From contig NC_088295.1 of the NCBI RefSeq assembly GCF_032854445.1, positions 88,249,836 through 88,313,835 on the forward strand: a stretch of 64,000 nt of DNA, given 5' to 3'. Source of the stretch: Liolophura sinensis. Lineage: Eukaryota > Mollusca > Polyplacophora > Chitonida > Chitonidae. How positions within the stretch are numbered: position 1 is the first letter of the stretch; every line of letters starts with the position of its first letter. This document shows positions 24,338-36,759 of the stretch, piece by piece. The position numbers were made by a program, and so were the translations under genes. The notes beneath the pieces are model-generated. The model was not told the DNA's origin, searched no databases, and saw nothing but the letters and a program-made list of their open reading frames with translations.

Positions 24338-26239
24338 TGCACAGGAGTTGTTGTCCAGAGGAGGTGGTTCATGGTGTTGATAGCTGTGATTGGCATTAAT
24401 TAACGGGTGTGACAATCTAGTGTAATAGGTTTTCATTGTACATTCAGACAAAACACAGTGATAGTGGCCCGCTTAGAGCTGTGATTGATCGCTATGGGCA
24501 GTGGGAGGAGGGGGATGCGTTACCTGACCAGTCAACCTGGGACAGGGTAATTGATTTACTCAGTCTTGGTAACCAGGTAATTTCCCCTCCGTGATGGATG
24601 GCAGTGTAATTGATGCTGTAGTGCCAAGCAGTGCTTTATGAGTTCTGCGCTTGTTGGATGCAAAAGGCTGCAAGTACCAGCACTCAAGTGCATCTCATCA
24701 AATGTGCATGGTTAATGACAGGTATGACTTTATGATGTCAAGTGGGGTTATTTCAGGATAATCTCTGCTCTACTGGGTACACTCAGTAAACGTATGTGGG
24801 AGTCGCAGCATACAACCCTCTTGGGGTCTCCAAGGGCTGCTAATCAGAATAAAGAGGTCATCTTAACTAAACTGTGTTGAACTCTTTCATGGACATTCTC
24901 TCTAGGACAGCTTTACTTGACTGTCTGATTATGCACACCTGCCTGGTTTACACCTGTGATGCTCTGACAGCAAAAGACTGATTCCTAGGTTTGTGACCTG
25001 TTAGAGCTGTCACTCCCTCGGGAAGGTGACACATTGTTTGTGTTTGGCGGGTGAATTTATAATATAGAACACAGGTAATTTTAATAAATTTAATTTTCCG
25101 GCAACGTGTGGGAGAGAAAAGAATTGTGAGGTGTATTTTGGCGGGAAGATGAGATGTCATGGTTGACTTAACACACATTCACTACATATATTACAACTTT
25201 TCCATTTCTAACCTCGCCACCAGTGGTCTGGAAAATTGATGGGCGGGAATATCTTTTGCTTCGGGTGGATATTTTGTGTCATGGTCATTATTGTGGATAA
25301 GAACTCCATCCAGAAAGCCGAAACTGTAACTGTCAACTGGTCAGTCTCTACCAATTGATGGATGGTTGGGGAAGGCATCAAGTCATGCCAATTTGAATTT
25401 GAATCACAGCAAGAGTTCATGGACCATTGGCCTGAACTTCTGTACTTTTGTCACCTAGAGGCATGAAAGTGGGGTTTATGGCGATCACCTCATTGCTGCG
25501 GCTAATTCAATGAAGCATGGTCTAATGTCTGCTGGGGTCTGTTGCATTCAGCAGGTTTGACCTGTCTACTACCCCTGGAGGAGATGCCACGACCCCTCCA
25601 TACAAACCACTCCACTGGATCACTTCCCTGTGATCAAGTTAAGCAGATTGACTCGAGCACCTGTTGATGGCAGATACAATTTACTCTTAATATACATAGC
25701 TTAATTTGGTTCACCGATGTACCAGACTTTATGGTAGATCTTTCATGTTGGATACCTCTATGTGTAATGTATTACAAAGGCAGAACACCCACTACCACTG
25801 CACTACACCTGTATTGCACAGGGCTTCAAAATCTCCACGTATATCCAGAGCATGGTTTGCTGATCTGTATTGCCCTATAGGCCTGGAAATTTTCAGTTCA
25901 TTTTCCACTGTTGTGATTTTTGGCTGTTTACTTGGTTCACAGATAATTCATCATCTTGATTTGAGGGAACAGTCTGAGAAAAGGTGAGATTTTTTTACCC
26001 CAAACAAGTTTTGAGTGGGAATTTTCTTTGAATTGGAAAGTATGTTCATGTAGATGTAAGGTGCAAAGTAATGCTTGCTACAATTGATGCAATTTTCTGT
26101 TTACATAATGAAAGACGGAAGGGCATTATATCTGTATGTGACAATGGCATTAGACATTCTACAAGTGCTTCAAAATGTAGCAAATGTATATATTTGTTTG
26201 TTTCATTGGGGTTTTGTGGCATAATCAACAACATTTCAG
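24338..26239. other. Non-coding gap
   Basis: The part 24340-24640 is balanced in composition and has homeodomain-like words (ggcattaattaacg, ggtaattgatttac), so it could be regulatory. The rest is unremarkable. The minus-strand frames 24948-25178 and 25208-25420 show no domain. Confidence 0.3.
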
Positions 26240-26423
26240 TTCAACACAGCAGCTGCCACAATTGACACGAAAGGAAACCTGGTGGAGCCTACGAGAGAAA
26301 CTCACAAGCATTCAGAGTTTACTGGCAGGCCAGCAAATGTATACACGTATTGTGCATAAACCATCGGGTTTGTCAGTTGGCAGTACACATGTGATTTTTA
26401 TAGATGCATTTTTCTTAAGGTGA
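26240..26423 (+). other. Weak exon candidate, purine-rich open stretch
   Basis: It follows an acceptor (aatcaacaacatttcag, AG at 26238-26239). The sequence turns abruptly purine- and C-rich against its T/G-rich surroundings. Two plus-strand frames are open: one for 39 codons from 26240 ending in TAA, and one to 26423 ending in TGA. Neither matches a family I know, and no strong donor is obvious. It may be a terminal exon or chance. Confidence 0.15.
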
Positions 26424-27404
26424 TATGATTGTTTTTGGGAAATGATTTGTGGTTAAGATTCATTACCGTACATGTGTCCCTGGCAGATCGCACATCAGCA
26501 TGTAGAACAGTGGTCACTGGTGTTGGAGAGACAATTGAGTAGTTAACTGTTTTCCCACACACAAGGACAGTGATTTCAAGCTTCTGTGAGCATGAAATAT
26601 GAACAGTACAAGTGCATATTTGTATGTATTTCATATGACATTGATTGCATTTTGCTTTGTGTGGCTATTTTTTTTCTGAGAACAATACTTGTTATTTTCT
26701 GTGTGTGTGTGTGAAAACAATTGGTGATTTTATCTGGAATGTGTTCCAATAGATATTTGTTAGTTAGGGCTTTATGAAGCAGACAGGAGATACTGTAGGC
26801 AATTAAACAGCCTTGGGGTTCAACATCTACTTCAGCCATATACTGTCTCCTGAGGGAGGAAAAAGGCGCTCAAGTCACAAAGTGATTGCATGCTTATAGA
26901 GCCATGTATAGAGGAATAATGGTCATTTCCATTAGGCCATGTTTTATTTATCTCAGTACTTGGTGATCGCGTGTGAACAGCTCCGCTAGCTCACATTGCT
27001 GACATGTTACATGTACGTATGCATGCTGATGCCTGGTGCAGTGTGTTCAGGTATTCTACTTTGTGACATATTGTAACATTCAGATACAGGTACACGTTAC
27101 TAGCAGTAATCTGATTGGTCCGCAGGCTGTGGTCAAGCGGTTTCAGTTGTTACACATGGGTTAAATACGATACTGGGAGTGGGGAGTTTACTCTTGGCAC
27201 TATAATAACGTTTGATCTATATATAATGTTCTGGCTGTCTGTGTGTAAGTGCAAAATTCATGAGTATAATGTTAAAAACAAGAAAAAAAGAAAACAACTA
27301 AATGTGATTAATCCCACACTTTTGTGTAACATACTACATGTATACATGTATGCATGTACGTGACAGACCCATAGCCAAGAAAAAAAGGGACATCTTGGCC
27401 TATC
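26424..27404. other. Non-coding gap
   Basis: No gene or repeat is recognised. The minus-strand frames 26398-26634 and 26576-26839 overlap in different frames and have no domain. Confidence 0.35.
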
Positions 27405-27562
27405 AATTAATATTGTGCCAGAACGGTGGAGAGACCCAGGAACCTCCCATCAGTGTCGTCACTGTGAGTTCAAGTACAGCCCTTGTTGACTTCCTTTCCA
27501 GCCAGGGAAGGTCTACCACCAACCTGCAGAAAAAAATCGTGGTTGTGGGTTTTTCTTGAGAG
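27405..27562 (+). mobile_element. SINE family B, 3'-truncated copy
   Basis: Matches the family B head-to-middle region: gtcactgtgagttcaagtac (decayed B box near 27465), ccttgttgacttcctttcca, then accaacctgcag and cgtggttgtgggtttttctt (to about 27555). The core and tail are missing. Confidence 0.6.
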
Positions 27563-28361
27563 AACCTGAAATGTCCTGTGCCTGATATTCTGTCTCTTTT
27601 TCACGTTATCCATTCTCCTGTTTGAAGGTAGCGAGGTAATGTTGTGCAATTTGAAGTCTGTATATACATGTACGTTCAGAATAAGTGTTCTCAAGTCATG
27701 TTTTACTTTCAGTCTGTGCCGGAACATGGCACTCAGGAACATTATTCCAGATTTGAAAACAAATCCTGCTGTGCATTGTACTTAGGTTGATTTATACAGC
27801 CTGTACCTTGTCTTACTCTATAAATGTTATATGGCCTTTCTTCAGGGATTTTGATCAATTGCCTGTTGTTGGCAATTCTGTTTCATGATGGCATTTTTTG
27901 CGTTGATGACTGCCGTGCCTTGGGTTTTAATGGTGATGTGAGCGGTAGTCGGTGGTCCTGTAATGGCCAGATCACCTCACCTTTCAACCCCTCCCCCCAG
28001 GAACGATATTAAATCTATTGGGTTATTATAGTCAGGCTAGCCATGGCTCTCTCCATTGTCTTACAGCCCATCATGCTCCCACCCTTCCTCACTGCAAGGT
28101 TTCTTTCTCATTTTGCTAAACTCTTCCCCTGAGGTAATTGTTTAACCTGTATGCATCCCTCCACGGCGATTTACCGCTGCCATTAAGGCTTGCATGTGGA
28201 AATCGATCCATGGAAGGGTTTCTTGTCCCGGAACAAGATGAACATCGCAGGCATTCAAACACACCGCAATCTAGATAGCTTGTCTGCCTGTCCACTTGAG
28301 TAGATTTAAAATACCTACGCCTTTATATTTAGCAAACTTGGATCCATCTCTAACCATCCAG
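27563..28361. other. Non-coding gap
   Basis: No gene is recognised. A short inverted repeat TCTTGT-cccgga-ACAAGA lies at about 28221-28238. The segment 28130-28290 has balanced composition and several CpGs. Confidence 0.3.
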
Positions 28362-28578
28362 AAAGCAAGTGTTTATCAGAGCTGGAGAGCAGATTGAGGT
28401 ACCTAGTAGACAGGTATTGGAAGAAATAAGGCAGATTTCTATGGGTAGAGTCTTGTTAGAGGAACAACAAAAGGAAGACAACTTAGATCGTATCCAATTC
28501 GATTTTACAGCAATTTGTGAGGCAGTACTGGCTGCAGATCAAAGGCTTATTATTTTATCACCAGAGAGGCTCATGATG
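28362..28578 (+). other. Exon candidate with acidic/charged open frame
   Basis: An acceptor (ccatctctaaccatccag, AG at 28360-28361) precedes 1 nt plus 72 open codons. They read, among others, QIEVPSRQVLEEIRQ, LLEEQQKEDNLDRI and LSPERLMM, a composition unlike translated TG-rich noise. A weak donor ATG|GTGAAA lies at 28579. Without that donor the frame runs on to 28710 but becomes Cys/Ser/Phe-rich there, which fits an exon ending near 28578. I do not recognise the protein. The next candidate, at 30941, is on the same strand. Confidence 0.25.
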
Positions 28579-28710
28579 GTGAAATGTTACCCTGGGTCAC
28601 AACAACGTGTTCTAACAATGAGCTCCTGCTGTTTTTCATTTTTTCTCACCAGTAACAGCACATTATTGAGATTTTTACTTAAAGGAACACAGAAATTGGC
28701 AACATACTGA

Positions 28711-29739
28711 AGAGTTCAATCACTTGACAACTCCCTAATCATTTTCTTGCAACCCTCCCCCATGCCAATGGACCCTCATTTTGGTCTTGTTTGCGTGTGC
28801 AGCTGCTCACCCTAATATCTTCCTCATAATTTAATTCATATTTTTTTGTAACAATAACTGCAGTGAAGCGTTCTTGACATGAAGGCCGTTGGGCAGAAAC
28901 ACGTGCCCACATTTCTTTATGTCTCAGTATGTTATCAGTCCTGAAGGCGACATCTGGTACAAAGCTCTGAAAGATGCCTTGGTCGAGAGGATGCTTAGAT
29001 TATAGTTAACCTGAAACTTCTTGTAAATTCATGCTCTTGAAAGTTTTGTAAAAGCAGACTAAAACAGGCGACCTTCTTGGGGAAGGTGGTTTCTAGTTAA
29101 ATGGCTGATTTCATGCCTGACTGTGTTGTTTAACGGGCATAATGGTAAGAAGATGTGTTCCCTCAGGCTGCTGTAAGTACTGCTTCTAGGCAAACAAAGG
29201 CTTGGATGAACAATGGGGAAAGATTCTGGCAAACCCAATCAGAGGATTAATTTAACTTAATACTCTCCGAAAAGATGTAAACACAGTGGCAGAGGAGAGT
29301 ACCTGGTGATGTTTGACCGTGTGGATGGACATGTGTTGTATGTGGTAGAATCCACCCATATCATGGTAATTGTACTGACCGTAGGATCAGCCAGCTATAG
29401 TAACTCCAATCTAATGAAAGCAGCATCGAGCAGCACTTCACTGATGCTTACCAGTTTCATCTCTAATAGTCTGCTCAGAGGTATATGGATGATATCCACT
29501 ATGGTCATTGTCTATTCAGGAGCAAGGATCAATGATGAATCAGATACGAAGTATATCAGATAATAACTTGCGTTAGTCGTTTACCTTTCTGTAGTGCTAC
29601 GACACAGGATTAAATCAAAGACTATGACATACCAGTGTTCTGGAATAAACAAATGTATGTGGTGCATGTATTTAAAACAATTAGATTTATCATGGATCCC
29701 TTTTTAGCATGGTGAGGTATTGTCAGAGGGGGAGAAAAA
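28711..29739. other. Non-coding gap
   Basis: Nothing is recognised. The plus-strand frame 29306-29563 shows no domain. Confidence 0.35.
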
Positions 29740-30113
29740 GAGGCGTTGGTGTCGGTGTCAGTGCTAGTGTTGGTGTCAGCGTTGGTGTCAGTGCTAGTGT
29801 TGGTGTCAGAGTTGGTGTTGGTGTTAGCATTGCTGTTGGTGTCACCATTGGTGTCAGTGTCACCATTGGTGTGGTGTCAGCATTGGTGCCGCGTCAGCGT
29901 TGATGTTGGTGTTGGTGTCAGCATCGTTGGCAGCATTGGTGTCAGCACTGGTGTTGGTGCTGGTGTCGGTGGCATCGCTGGTGTCGGTGTCAGTACTGGT
30001 GGCGGTGTCAGCATTGGTGTTGGTGTTAGTCCTGGTGTCGGTGTCAGTTTCTGGTGTCGATGTCAGCGTTGGTGTTGGTGCTGGTGCCGGTGTTAGCGTT
30101 GGAATTGTCAGGT
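29740..30113. repeat. Hexamer-based minisatellite (GGTGTY / GTCAGY)n
   Basis: Tandem GGTGTC, GGTGTT and GTCAGC-type hexamers make up about 370 bases. Length in multiples of 3 keeps three plus-strand frames open (29709-29903, 29746-30096, 29900-30121), giving Val-Gly-Val, Val-Ser-Ala or Cys-Arg repeats. These are frame by-products. The strand is strongly G/T-biased. Confidence 0.93.
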
Positions 30114-30116
30114 CAG

Positions 30117-30475
30117 CTTAAGCTTTTTTCTTTAAACTCCTGCATAATGGACTCTCATACATGGATTGAAGGTTAAGCTATTTTAGCTCATAATATAAGT
30201 TACAGTGTGTAAATTTACATACTTGGATGGAAGGTTAAGCTTTTTTTAGCACCTGCATAATGGGCTCTAATACATGGATTGAAGGTTAAGCTTCTTTTAG
30301 CTCCCTAAACAAAGTACAGTGTGTAAATTTACATACTCAGATAGAAGGTTAAACTTTTCTTAGCTCCTCTTCTAAGGTATGGTGTTTAAGTGTACCCACT
30401 TGGATGGAAGGTGGAGCTAATTTTTTAGCTCCTGTACGTTGGGCTTTCATACATGGATTGCAAGTTGCAAGTTAA
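30117..30475. repeat. Diverged tandem repeat, about 117-bp unit (roughly three copies)
   Basis: Each unit carries tacatggattgaaggttaag, an AGCTTTTTTTAGC-like stretch, then cagtgtgtaaatttacatac and gatggaaggtt. Copies start near 30117, 30237 and 30352. A half-unit of about 60 bp (GAAGGTTAAGCTTTTTTAGC) also recurs, so the unit may itself be an old duplication. Confidence 0.75.
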
Positions 30476-30940
30476 GTTGTTTATTTATAGCAAATGAAAT
30501 TGTTTTTTTTTTTTTTAATATTTATCGACTTTCTAAATGACTAATTGCCAGTGTCAGTCAAAATAATCTGAACAGGTTTGAATGGCAGCACATTAATGGG
30601 TAGGTGGGGGGGGGGGGGGGGTGTGTTATTGCTGTGCTAATTAAAGTTATAATTTTCAAGCAGTCTTTAATTTGTTTCATGTCAGCAAGCCAGAGACTGA
30701 CTGAATGAGATCACATGTTCAAATTTTTTCCACTCTGTACGTGTATGTGTTATGTCTTGAGGTTTGTCCTCAGCCAGTAAAATCAACGCTGCAGTCATAC
30801 ATATCGTAATTGATTATATGCTGTAAAAGTATGTATGTGTGCTTGGGGTTTTACGTCATTTTTTTTTTAAAACAATTTTTCATTCATATGATGATGAAGG
30901 CATTAGGTGTGTGTGCGTATATTGTGTCCCCTTGTGGCAG
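30476..30940. other. Non-coding gap with poly-G tract
   Basis: A run of 16 G lies at 30606-30621 and a (T)n run of 14 at about 30503-30516. No gene is seen. Confidence 0.5.
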
Positions 30941-31156
30941 GGCAAGTCCATACTGTCAAAGTGCTGCCTCCACTGAAGTATAATGCCAAAGACACCAGAT
31001 ATGACACTTCATCCAGTCACATTATACTGACATCAGTAAACATCAGTCCATTTCCTTTCTCTAACCTCTCAAGGCTAAATGCCAAGCAAGGCTGCAACAA
31101 GTACCATTTTGTACCAAGTCTGTTGTTTGACCCCAGGCCTGCCGACTTCGAGATGG
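30941..31156 (+). other. Best exon candidate: 216-nt open block between acceptor and donor
   Basis: The acceptor (tgtccccttgtggcag, AG at 30939-30940) and the donor GATGG|GTAAGA (GT at 31157) enclose exactly 216 nt, open in one plus-strand frame with a 1-1 phase. The frame reads through, for example, VHTVKVLPPLKYNAKD and CNKYHFVPSLLFDPRPADFE. The block is A/C-rich, opposite to the T/G bias around it. If the donor is not used the frame continues to TGA at 31242. I cannot name a family. A minus-strand frame is also open over part of it, so the strand is not certain. Confidence 0.28.
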
Positions 31157-31242
31157 GTAAGACCATAGACATCAAAAATAATGATCAGTATATACACAGG
31201 TTATCATACATGGAACAGCTTGCCAATGTAGGTGACAGATGA

Positions 31243-34200
31243 GAACCCCCCACCCTGCCTCCCCATCGGCCATTAGGGCACGCGGCTAACTAATGCACCA
31301 TAGTCAAGCACAATAGAATTACCTGAGGCAGTCATTCATTGAAAGGAAATCCAGTTATTGCAAGCCCTTTTACTGCCCTTAAACACTTCCCACAACAGTG
31401 GTTCCAGGCAAATTATCTTTACATAGTATTTGAAACATTTGCAGTTCACAGTAGAAAAAAAAAAACAATTTCTTTTTACTGTGATACACATATATTGTTT
31501 TGGTGTTTTATGAACATTGAGGTGAGCATTTAGACATGTGTTGGTTACTGTTCACTGCCAGTATATTGTTTCGTCGGCTTAAAGGCTTCAGAGGATCAAT
31601 AGCTCTGTTTTACGACCAGGTGTGACAGTTGTAGTGTGCGGGAATTAGCCTCTTACATTCTCTTGTACAGGTACTATTGATCGTTAAGCGCACACTAAAT
31701 AAGGGATTAACCATCAGGTAAACTTCCACTTTGTCAGTGTCATCCACAGTCTATGTTCTGCTCCACTTGGCAATTTACAGGACTGTTGATGTTTTTATGT
31801 GGAAACAGCTTAGATTTAAACTCAGACATAAAGCAACTTGTCTAGGTGCTTTTTTGTGATTTAATTTAAGTAAAGTAGGGATTTCATACTGGATGACGTG
31901 GCCATTGTTGTTGTACTGTGGGAAACTGCTCATGTAGACTGAGATCAGGCTAATTCAGCTAGTCTCTGAAGCTATATGATAGGCCAAACTTTATGTATCC
32001 CGATACTGTTCATCATCCAATAATTATGATATACTGTGCACTTGTATTAATGGGCAGATGTTTTAATGTGCTGTAATTTGATTTAGGGCTTGATGGGTGA
32101 GTTCTCTGGTTGTTTCGTATTGTTGTCAGAAATTTTATTTCCCTTTTAACATAACAATAATTGAGTTTACACTATATCGTGAAATGTCTCAATAGCCTAT
32201 TTACTTGACAATTAACTTTAATTAGCTTCAGGTAAAGAGTGTAATACAAAACATTTAAGGAAGTAGGTTATTGTGTTGCTGTTATGGGGTGGGGTTTCTA
32301 CTAATGCTGTTAGAGTCACTTGTATTGCCCATTCACTGGATTGCCCATTTTGTCTGGACCATTGGCTGGGTCACGCTAGTCATTGAGGAGAAGCCACCCA
32401 GCTGTTGTTATGTAATGCTTTGTTAAGAGATCAGTCCCTACTAAAAGTTCTCTTTGTTTGGATTATTGATCACTGGGCCTGATTGGGATCAGTTGGTCAG
32501 TCCAGTGACCAGTGCCCAGTCTCTATAGGTACTCTGCTCAGTTCTTGGCTGTCGGCTATTTTAGAGAACCTGAAGACGGAGTATTCTCTACTGTCTGTGG
32601 AGTCTGCTAGCCCCCAGTGCTCCTCGCCAGCCCGACTTTCTGCCTGCTGCTAAATCCCCAATCATCTTATTGATCGGCTATTGTTTGAAGGATAGCTCCA
32701 CAGGCCTGGCTGGCTGTGTCGCTGGGATATTGCAGTCTTAAAGGGCCCAGTGTACTGCTGTCAGAGAGCACATGAGATAATCTCACTCGACAGCCCCTTC
32801 TCCCACACACCACAGCTCAGTGATGCGGAAATCTAGCTCTCCCTTCGTTCAGGCTCTGGCATGATCGCTCACAACTTTCACGAATAACGTTCTAGTTATC
32901 TCTCCCTCCAAGGGGTTCCATAGGATGCATCTGTCAAGAACGGTTGCGGAGGGGAGGCAGCCCTAAGAGAGCCCCTCTGCGTATCTGACACTGTACCCGT
33001 CTCTTAAAGCTTTGTGTTGTTATGGGTAGTGTAAAGTCTCTCTTGTGCTGACTGTTTGTACCTCATTTGTGTGTTTGTAGGGTCCGGGATGATAAAGCCG
33101 TGTGGCTGAAGCTTGCGTCTCTCCAGGTGTTACCAGGGGCTATTGTTGCGTGCCTCCTCCTTCCAAGACATGCCTGTCTAAGCTGTGCTGTTCGCTGGGG
33201 TGCAAGCAGGGCAGATACCCTTCAGGGAGAGGACTAGAAGACTGTTACCTGCTCCAGTCACGTGGACAAATCATACACTATTGGCAAGTCAACCTTACCT
33301 GAACAGACTCTGTGGGCTGTATTTGCATATACTTGTACCAGGACTGGCACATGAATGCTGTAAACATCTGTTTTTGACTGTCAAGAGTTTTAACCTGATG
33401 TAACCAAGGCTTGCAACGAAGCTTTCATTGATCAGACAGTTATTGTGAGAGAAGCCTTCCAGAGATGGACCTGTTCCATTGATCACACAGGTAAGTATCT
33501 CCCAGATGTTTTACCTGATCTGGCTTCTTAGGAGGGTCTTTTAGCTGCTGGCTGAGAAAGTCATGCAAGAGGAATGCTGTTGTACCTTTGGTGTATACCT
33601 GCATGGATAAGGTACTACAGCACCGTCCCCTTATCCCCTCCACTCGCCACCCCACTCACCAGCCCACCATCCCCTTACCCCCATCTGCAGGTAATCTGGG
33701 GTTTACTCCTTCTCTACTGTCCTCATCCACTTAATTAGACAAACTCTTTCATGTACTGCCTTTGATCCTGTCATCACAGGAGATGCTCAAACATTAAACA
33801 AAAGTATTGATAAAATTTTATGCAAGGTTGCATTTGCCATGTTGAAAGTTGTTTCCTTTAGTTTTTGTGTTATATTTTTTGAAACGAAATAACATTGTTT
33901 TGAATTCCTGATGGCCTGGAAATTCCTTATGCATATAATGAACATATGGCCTCCTGACGCAAATGTACATCTACGTTAATATTATATGCCAGTTGGTCAA
34001 CTTTTAAATGTATTTGTCCATTTTGCTGCTTAATGCCTTTACACGGTTTGTTTAAAAAAATGTATGTGGAATAAAAATAGATATGTGTTCTCTACCAAGT
34101 ACGATTCATTGATTTAGACCTTATTCATACAAGTAAGCTGTTTGAATCCATTTTAAAGGCAAAGACACTGTGAAATATGTCAGAGGAAAGAACATGAAAC

Positions 34201-34441
34201 ACTGTCTGGGAAAATGATTTGATTTACTTTTAATTGGTCTGTTGGGACCCAGTGAGTATCAATGATATTAAGTCCATATTTTTGCAGGAAATAGTTTGTT
34301 TCAAGGCCCGTTCATTGAGTGTATTTATACATGTAGCTCTGCATAATTACATGTTCATTTTGAATGCATTGCAGTAGTCTAGCAGTATATGTATAAGTGG
34401 TAAAAAAAAAAAAAGAGGCCATAGTGTTTAATGATTTTTCA
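31243..34441. other. Non-coding gap
   Basis: No gene is recognised. The stretch 32380-33010 is relatively GC-rich and balanced, with short repeated words such as gatcagttggtcagtccagt, and may be regulatory or an untranslated exon. A perfect donor CAG|GTAAGT lies at 33488-33496, preceded by an open frame of about 33 codons (from about 33393, after a stop), but its acceptor is unconvincing. Confidence 0.3.
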
Positions 34442-34625
34442 TCTGAAGATTATTATTTATTTATTTGATTGGTGTTTTTTGCGCCGTATTCAAGAATATT
34501 TTCACTTGTATGACAGTAGTCAGAATTGTGGTGGGAGGAAACTGGACAGAGGCCTGGGGAAACTCAAGACCATCCGCAGGTTGCTGCCAGACTTTCCCAC
34601 AGAGGGCTGGAAGTTAGCATGACAT
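34442..34625 (-). mobile_element. SINE family B, inverted, 5'-truncated
   Basis: The plus strand reads the complement of the tail and 3' end (tttatttatttgattggtgt; gcgccgtattcaagaatatt), then gtggtgggaggaaactggac and gaccatccgcaggttgctgc. This matches the copy at 7140-7342 inverted. The tRNA-like head is missing. Confidence 0.8.
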
Positions 34626-36751
34626 CTGATGATTACAAGATGCACTTCATAATGCTGTCTTCAATGCAGCCAGTGGAAAACTGACCTCTTCAGGAATGCA
34701 ATGCCTACTTGTATGATGCAAGCTAAGGAGCTTCTCTCTCAAATTTATCTCTTGGAGGAAATTATAACTATTATAGCTTTCATCTATCTGTATACTGTTA
34801 TGGAGTCAGTCGTTTGATACATGATGACATAGAAGTTGGTCAAAGTGGTTGAAGAAAATTCTACCAGGTGTTGAACATTTGAAAGTCAGGATTGGTTGAA
34901 AGTCAGTTACATGGTTATGACGTGTGCTTTATCATTACCACAACACTGCTATAAAAACTGCTATATTCTTCATTTCCTGTTCATTGTTACGTCCTCTGGA
35001 ATATTCAGACTAATTTGCATTCCTTTCTCTTGATCACATATTACCACTAAAAGTTAATCATTTTCGAGGTATAATATTTATCTAAATTTTAATTGCATAT
35101 TCTTATGAATTTTTTGTTTTTTTAGCAATTCCTCTGTACATTACTAGGATTGATTATGCAGTGTGATGGAGGGGTTTGTGGTACTAAACATGGGTAATTT
35201 GCACTGCCATTGATAATGGAGGTGTTTTCAGGTATGGGTATCTTGTTACTTTGTGGGTAATATGTACTGCTAGTTGTACATAGTTTTCATCAGCTATGAC
35301 CAAGAACTACTTAGATTTGTGTTAGTGCTTATTGTAACAAATGTCTGTACACGTATATGTATGCTTATAGTATCATGTAGCCCGTAGTAAGACAGCGTTA
35401 CTTATCCCCAACTCTCTGCTCAGATCAAAGGCTGATCCTAACAGGTTTTTTTCTTGGCTGCCAGCCTTCCAGTCACCCAGCATCTGTGCACAGATTAAAC
35501 TTTTTGGGCAGTCAGTGCTGGGGTCTGATTGACAGGCAGTCAGTGACTAGTGACCAGTCTGGAGATGCTCTCTTGTGTTGAATCTATAGACACGTGGACA
35601 TGGGAGGAATTTCTACAGATGACGAATTGATCATCTGGGCTAGGGATGAACAAGCCAATGAGTAAATAATGACAGCCTGGCTGAAATGTTGGCTGGGTTG
35701 TGAGTGACCATGGTCAGTGGATCAGCTTAAGTGTGCAGGGCTAATGGACACAGGTGTCCCTGACAGGACAGTGTCCAGCTGACCTAACTGTAGTTGTTGG
35801 GTGGGCTCGTCCCAACTGTCCATCCACGCGAGCAGAATTGATTTGCATGTCATTTGCATACACATGGCTCGTGGCTACTTTGTCACGTATGGTCAGTTTA
35901 TTACTCAACCTTTTTTGTGGTAATTTGCTTTACCTCTGACAGTTGTGCATTTCTTTGGTCATCTTTTATGTATTTCTTAAGACGCTGAGCTCTGTTATGT
36001 ATATTAAGATATGCTGACCGTTGGTCATTATTGCTCAGGCGTGTCCAAATGGTTCACACCTGTACTTGCATGCTTACATAATGAAGCATTATCAATAAAA
36101 CTTCAGTTTTAAAATTGCCGATGTCTTTGTGAAGAAAACTAAGCTGTGAATATTCTCAAAGAAGGCACAGTGATCATAAAATCAGTGCTGTTTTGTGAAG
36201 AGTACTTGATGTAGACCACAAAGGGACTGAGTGTTGGCTGAGAAAAGAAAGACTTTGTTGTCTGACTGACAAAATCAAGAGCTGATTCCCTTACCGATAA
36301 CATCGTTTACACTTCACCGTAAGTTGAGGACAATTTTTGTCTTTGGTATGTTACGATGGCTGAATCAGTTATGGTTGGTCTTTAAAGTATGATTAAAGCA
36401 AAAAATAATGTCTGCCTCAACTGAAAGTCAAAGAAAACTATCTTCGGAAATACTTCAAATTAGTAAGTAATTATTACATTGTTTTGAGTGTGAAACAATC
36501 CATTAAAATTTCTTCAAATTATCTTCAGGGAGAAAGTAACTATTTTCTAAATGTTAGATAGAAAAATAAGGGAGATTTGTTTAAAGTCTTGTTACCTTGG
36601 ATCACCTACATGTAGAAGTGGTCAGAAAAGACCACCATATTTTACCCTGCTTAAATGCTTTTTATGAGCCATCAGAAATTCTGGAAAAGTAAGTGAAAAT
36701 AGCTTAGATACTGTGGCTCTGCATGGTACGGGCTTCCTCACTTGCACATGT
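34626..36751. other. Non-coding gap with motif-rich segment
   Basis: No gene is recognised. The part 35490-35880 is balanced in composition, free of repeats, and holds the paired octamers listed separately. Confidence 0.35.
35841..35859. promoter_or_regulatory. Two tandem octamer (POU) motifs
   Basis: ATTTGCAT occurs at 35841-35848 and again at 35852-35859, head to tail, 11 bp apart (about one helical turn). ATTTGCAT is the consensus octamer bound by POU-domain factors. The same segment contains a cluster of CAGTCAGTG/GACCAGT words upstream (35508-35565). Binding is inferred, not shown. Confidence 0.4.
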
Positions 36752-36759
36752 AAGTGGAA

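Noticed and set aside
29709-30121. Val/Gly/Ser-rich proteins in three frames
   Set aside because: Translations of a hexamer minisatellite; all three frames are open for the same reason.
33393-33489. Exon ending at the perfect CAG|GTAAGT donor (33490)
   Set aside because: The open frame before it is about 33 codons and no acceptor with a pyrimidine tract precedes it.
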